A stretch of 64,000 nucleotides of DNA, taken from the NCBI GenBank assembly GCA_024500155.1, contig CM044877.1:33727001-33791000 (forward strand), written 5' to 3'. Of this stretch, positions 59,271-64,000 are shown one piece after another (position 1 is the first letter of the stretch; each line of letters begins with the position of its first letter). Under the pieces are notes generated by a model. That model saw only the letters and a program-made list of their open reading frames with translations, had not been told where the DNA came from and made no database searches. The stretch comes from Chenopodium formosanum (lineage: Eukaryota; Streptophyta; Magnoliopsida; Caryophyllales; Amaranthaceae). A program made the position numbers and the translations under genes.

Positions 59271-61598
59271 ATGTTAGTCGTCCAAAATCTGCTTCGCAAC
59301 GTTCATTTGTTCTTCAATTGATGTGATAGATCCTTTGCTAGCCATTAAGTCATCTGTTAGACGATTCTTCTCTTCGCAAGCTTTCGTCAATTCAGCTTCA
59401 AGGTCTTCTACTCTTTTTGTGACTAAGGCATCTTGTTCCTTCAATTGCTCTTGCCTTTTCTGCTCATTAGCAAGGTTGGACTCCCCTTGCTCGAGAAACT
59501 CAGATTGAGCAAGTATGTCGTTTCGCTGCAGCCTCCTCCAAAGCAAGGTAGGATTTGACTGAACAAACATAAGACTCAACTTTACGCTTCAGCGAAGGGT
59601 CACCCTTGAGGTTTTGTATACCTCGATACACCATAGACGCTTCTTCAAACCTTTTGGGTACCTCCGAATAAGGTGACGCTTGCAACATTGCCAAGTATTG
59701 AGCGCCTATGTGTTTTTTTTGCATGTGTCCGCAGACACAGTAGGAGCGCAAACACGTTGAGATGAAGCTGTACGGTCATCACCAACTCACTGTCGAACCT
59801 CCAAAGCATTGGAGGCAAGCTCAAGAGAATGAGGACCATCTACTGACTTTAGGCTTTGAGTAGGAGACTGTATTTCCTTCCTTGGTAAATTGGGAGAATT
59901 GTCACGAACTTTATTCGTGGCGATCCTTATCGCTTTCCCCTTGCCAGCATTTGGTCTCGGTACTGGTAAAATAGCTTCAGCCTCTAAGAATTCAGCGGCG
60001 ACACTCTCGAAGTCTTGATCATCCTAAAAAAAAAAAAATCAATGTAAAAAAAAAAAATAAATAAAAATAAAAATAAAGTATCGAATACTTACAAGTGGTA
60101 TGTTAGTAGGAACGATAGGAAAATTTTGAAGATTGCCAAAGGAGTCTGCATCATTTAAAACGATGTCCTCTTCATCAACAACGTCTGATCGCCTCTTACT
60201 CCTACGTTTATGCTTGTAGTTGACGTCAGATTCTCTGTCACTAGAGCTTCCTCCTTGGCTGACATCTTTAGCCGTCATCGATTTAGAGTTGCCTTGTGTG
60301 GACAGAGGCTCATGACTCCTTTTACCACCAGCATTGGTCTTGGTCTTCGTCTTCGATCGAGGAACACTTGTGTCACCAGCATATGTTCGTGGCTCTTCCT
60401 AGACTTGTTGGGATCAGTTTCAATACTTGCGCAAAGAATGTCAACCTTGTCTCTAAGGTCATTAACTGTCACTTTAGACCACCAAGACCGAAAAGCCCGA
60501 GTTACAAGGTCACGCCAATTCAGGGAAAGACAAGGAGTCTACACCCGGGATTTACTGCCACATAACAAAATCAAGTCCCAATGCCGAAGAGCTTCATAAT
60601 AGCCTACAGATTGACGATCATCCATGGCACGTGTAAGCATACCGGGAACATCTTGACAAAACCCAAATTGTCTACCAAATCGATGAGGATTGTAAGGCTC
60701 TATGAAAAATTTGTCACAGGAATGTAGCTAGAGCGAAGGGAGATGGGGTAGTCAAACTGTGGAATCTCGAGCTTCCCATCATCAAACAAAGCGATGTTCT
60801 TATTCTTATTCGGCACGGTACACCCAACCCTTGCTGTGGTCCCTTCATGTATCAGATCTCGTGCTTCTTTATCCTTAAAAAGCTTTGAACTTTGGGAGCC
60901 TGATAATACAGTCATTAAAGGGCCTGAAAAATTGCGAGCATTTGTTTGTTGCTTATCATGTACCGTTCGTTGTCCTCATTTGTTGCTGTTAGGGTCGCAA
61001 AATGAGGGACAGTCTCATCATAAATTTCCCCATAAATGGGTAAGCCACCAAGTCTGTGCAAATCCCAAAGTGAAATGGACCACTCTCCTGCCAATGTATG
61101 GAGTGTGTTTGTGGTAGGGCACCAACTCTCACACAATGCTCGTAAAATATGCGAATTTTTGTCATAGGAGTAAAGTGAGGCATAGACAGCATTGTAGATT
61201 GATGCGGATTTCAGATTTTCCCTCCCTCGAGCGACAGAGAAAGTCCTCAGTCCACTCTCGATAGCCTAGGATGAAGCATGATTCACCATACATCTTTAGA
61301 ACAGCGGATCCCCATCTCACGGACCCTTCAATAATGGAACGACCCAATAAGGGAAGTAAGTTATGTGAAGGGTGTCTTGGAGCTTGTAAACCTTTGTGGT
61401 GTAAGAGACATTAGCAATCTCTAACAGACATGTCACTGCGGAAATTTTGCTTACAAATACTTGTTTGCATGCCATTAGGCCGCTGCAATGATTGTCGAAT
61501 TTGTAGACGCGTGCCTTGGGGTTGTCACCCTCTTGGTCGACGAGAGAAAGATAGGATCGAGAACCTTCATTGAATTCCACTACGTGCACCTTGTCCAT
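59271..61598 (-). pseudogene. PMD-like antisense gene of the 51325-63732 element
   Basis: Starts at ATG 61598 (MDKVHVVEFNEGSRSYLSLV). Frame-broken pieces continue with RWGSAVLKMYGESCFILGYR and a strong block LHTLAGEWSISLWDLHRLGG then LPIYGEIYDETVP (61130-61000), which resembles the core of plant mobile domain passenger proteins. An intron of about 65 bp with a GTAAG donor (near 60090) and a T-rich acceptor follows an acidic/basic segment (YKHKRRSKRRSDVVDEEDIV). The C-terminus is a coiled coil (EQKRQEQLKEQDALVTKRVE, about 59500-59300). It has several frame breaks. It is antisense, downstream of pol, like the passenger genes in the other two elements here. Confidence 0.65.
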
Positions 61599-61720
61599 GA
61601 TCCAATACTAAAAAAATAAAAAATAAAAAAAAAAATAAAAAAAAAGGTTAGAGTGTTTGACATGGCACATGTATAATGAGTATGTCATGAAGGCAATCTC
61701 GTATTGGAATTTCGAGTAGG

Positions 61721-62054
61721 CCAGTCTTAAGATGTCAAGTGCATAACGATTGGCATACATGACTTGACATCTCCGATGGGTTCATAACAAAGGGTCCTGA
61801 CCCATCGCGACATGGGCGACTCAAATCTTCAAGTTATTAGACCTGTCTTAAAGACGTCTAGACCATAACGAGTGACTTGACGTCTCCGATGAGTTCATAA
61901 CAAAGGGTCCTGACTCATTGCAACAAGGGCGACTTCAAATCTTCAAGTTATCCGACCAGTCTTAAGATGTCAAGTTCATAACGATTAGCATACATGAATT
62001 GACATCCCCGATGGGTTCATAACAAAGGGTCCTGACCCATCGCGACATGGGCGG
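61721..62054 (-). repeat. 118-bp tandem repeat with covarying inverted repeats, upstream of the antisense gene
   Basis: Nearly three copies (starts about 61721, 61842, 61956). Each holds two inverted repeats: GATGTCAAGT/ACTTGACATC and GATGGGT/ACCCATC. In copy 2 both arms change together (GACGTC/GACGTC and GATGAGT/ACTCATT). The array begins about 120 bp upstream of the antisense start codon. Confidence 0.85.
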
Positions 62055-62951
62055 CAACGTATGGCTACCTTGCAAAGCTGTCATATGCACACCATCACAG
62101 ATAACAAATATACCATACATGCAAAAAAAAAAAAAAAGTATGATATATACGTGCAGTGTTGCAAGTAACACAAAATTACCGCAATTCAGTTTTGCTTAAG
62201 ATACTGGTTATAGGTCAACAATTGTTGCTAAACTAAGATAATTGCATCGAATTACAACAAGAATCAGGCAAAAGCAACATCAAGCAGCAAACAATTGGTA
62301 ATTAATTATTGATGATCACAAAGCTCCGGCAATAAGACAAAATTGCAATTAAAAAAAAAAAGAAAAAGAAAGAAAAAGTAAGCAAACAAACTTACTGACT
62401 TCTTGAAAAAAACAATTGCTCCCAAAATCCTTTTGTATTGCTGCAAATTCACGGAATATTAATAATGGTTATGAATGAGAATTGATTAATTAAAACAAGA
62501 AAAGCAAAAGTTAGGTACTAGCAATTACCTATTATTGTTGACGGCTGATGTGCCACTGATTACTTGGAATTGATTCCAGTTAAAAGCTGCAAATTTGACA
62601 GATTAATTAAGCGGTACTCGTAAGTTGTTATTTTTATACAAGTTTGATTACTTACATCTCGCCAAAAAATAATTACTTACGTAAAAAAAAAAAAGGGGCA
62701 CAAATCTGTTACTTTTTACCTTCGTTATTGTTGGTGATTCTTGATGAAGAGCGATAATGCAGGTAAGAAGCAAAGTATAACTTTGTGTTCGTCAAAGTGA
62801 GTCTACCGTGATGAAGAAATAGAGAAAGGGTAAATTCCTAATTTATAAGTTGCGGTGGACAACAATCTTTTAGGAGATCGAGACTTAGTACAACTAGGAG
62901 TCTAACCTTGGGGCTCAAGAATTCCCATAAACACAACCTAGTATTTTTTAC

Positions 62952-62987
<36 letters not shown>

Positions 62988-63040
62988 TTGCACGGAACCT
63001 TGTCACGCCAAACACTTCAAATCGTGTATGTGACACAGTC

Positions 63041-63054
63041 TCGAGGGGGTAATT
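63041..63054 (+). promoter_or_regulatory. Polypurine tract
   Basis: CGAGGGGGTAATT directly before the 3' LTR; primes plus-strand synthesis in LTR elements. Confidence 0.75.
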
Positions 63055-63732
63055 TGTAGACACGGAAATTTTTATAAGTGTCATACATTAAATTAAATAA
63101 ATTAATTTGGGATAAATCATGTTAATGATCCATTTTAATTATTTTTGGCCCACCCAAATAAATGATCCGAATTAATCAAATACAATTCGGGTTATAAAAT
63201 AAGCCAAATGGACCGGGTTAAAAGACTTTTAAGTCATAAAATGGGCTAGGCCCAAACCTATTAAGTCCATTCAAGGGGTTCTCATCTCCTATAAATACAC
63301 CATTCTTCCATCAGTTGAAGGCATCCAGAAATCATTATTCCAAGAGCTCATAAAACTCAAACGGAATTCTCTCTGAAGTAAGTCAACAAGCATATCAAAC
63401 TCGTGCCGACTTGTTCAGACACACTCAAACATATCTGGACAGGAATAAGCTCCAAAGCCCTTGTTCAGGTGTATTCAAACAAAACCCTTAAATACAGGTT
63501 GACATCATCAAACGTCACCTTGCATTCACACTCAAGTCGACGTCATCAAACATCAACCTACAGGTGTCACACACGTGTCATCATCAAGCTGCGGAACAGA
63601 ATCAGAGGACTTAGTTTATTTTATTTTAAACTATTATACAGATATTGTACCCAAAATTCATATATTAATATAAATTCATTTGTTACTTTATTTCCCGTCT
63701 TTATTTATTTAGACTCGAAATTTGTGTAAACA
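63055..63732 (+). repeat. 3' LTR of the 51325-63732 element
   Basis: 678 bp copy of 51325-51997 with small indels, for example a 4-bp difference near 63327. Confidence 0.9.
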
Positions 63733-63837
63733 ACAGGTATGGACAATTTTGAGTGTCAGGTAAGAATTTTGGACACAGGGTCGTCGTCTTTACTTTGTAC
63801 ACGTATACAGGGATACAACTTTAAATTTTTTAATAAA

Positions 63838-63903
63838 TTATTAGTTAATAACTATTTAGATAGATTATTAGTAAATAACTATTTGGATAAATTATTAGTT
63901 AAT
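63838..63903. repeat. 27-bp tandem repeat
   Basis: About 2.4 copies of TTATTAGTTAATAACTATTT-type units in intron 8 right of the retrotransposon. Confidence 0.8.
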
Positions 63904-63904
63904 A

Positions 63905-64000
63905 CTTCCTCCGTTCTTTTTTACTTGACCCGCTTTGACTTTTACACTATTCACCACCTCTCCTTTGACCGTCTTTTGTGAATGATATGTAAGGATAAAT
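63905..64000. mobile_element. Start of a Stowaway-like MITE, cut by the window end
   Basis: After a TA dinucleotide comes CTTCCTCCGTTCTTTTTTAC, close to the CTCCCTCCGT terminus of plant Stowaway (Tc1/mariner) MITEs. The right end is not in the window. Confidence 0.6.

Larger units (their letters stand above)
51325..63732 (+). mobile_element. Complete Tat-type LTR retrotransposon in intron 8
   Basis: LTRs 51325-51997 and 63055-63732 with TGTAGACACGG starts and TGTAAACA ends. Exact flanks ACAGG lie at 51320-51324 and 63733-63737. A primer site is at 52002-52018, a purine tract GAGGGGGTAATT just before the right LTR, then gag, PR, RT, two RNase H domains and IN on plus, and an antisense PMD-like gene on minus. 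LTRs differ at roughly 20-25 sites plus small indels by hand (3-4%), so insertion is not recent. All genes have frame breaks. It shares the host gene's transcription direction. Confidence 0.93.

Noticed and set aside
60210..60599. 129-codon plus-strand frame
   Set aside because: It is the shadow of the minus-strand PMD-like passenger gene.

Overview
This is repeat-rich nuclear DNA of a flowering plant. The only resident host gene is the 5' part of the nuclear gene for the plastid biotin carboxylase subunit of acetyl-CoA carboxylase (40917-50021, eight exons, 3' exons beyond the window). Almost everything else is nested transposable elements. A eudicot, possibly in Caryophyllales, is my best guess from the Tat-type retrotransposons and their extra genes; the sequence does not fix the species.

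Layout. (1) 1-22168: a large minus-strand Ty3/gypsy element of Tat type. Its 5' LTR is at 20499-22168, followed by gag (18967 down to about 13244) and pol (13243 down to 8214). Two plus-strand genes then lie antisense to it: a DUF7745-like gene (6111-7648) and a plant-mobile-domain-like gene (1448-5341). Its 3' LTR is left of the window. The PMD gene is split by a solo LTR (3871-5157). The gag is split by a 4.3-kb CACTA element (13646-17970, TSD ATA) carrying pieces of five host genes. (2) 22169-26485: a chromovirus-type LTR invaded by a solo Tat-like LTR (23747-26475), itself invaded by a small hAT element (23847-24674). (3) 26790-40450: a purine-rich MITE, then a small hAT-like element split by a complete 12.25-kb LTR retrotransposon (27213-39464, TSD GACCC). 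The antisense gene of that retrotransposon is in turn split by a 6.2-kb hAT with a nearly intact transposase (30097-36334, TSD GACGAGCC). (4) 40451-64000: the biotin carboxylase gene. A Helitron-like element lies in intron 5 and a complete 12.4-kb Tat-type retrotransposon (51325-63732, TSD ACAGG) in intron 8.

Three points stand out. First, the antisense gene of the 27213-39464 element encodes a protein that, after a well-supported 5' intron is removed, would start MARTKQTARR, which is the histone H3 tail through Arg8. Second, the first Tat element carries many arrays of an 11-bp hyphenated palindrome (CCGTGACACGG and covarying forms such as CCGTCAGACGG) repeated almost exactly every 20 bp, in the LTR, the leader and upstream of both antisense genes. 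The third element has a different, 118-bp repeat with covarying inverted repeats at the equivalent place. Third, the CACTA element is a Pack-CACTA with fragments of prohibitin, a U-box-type kinase, eIF5A, an F-box protein and alkaline/neutral invertase, all in one orientation.

All retrotransposon genes here carry stops or frameshifts. The hAT transposase has one early stop. The eight biotin carboxylase exons look intact and join in frame.
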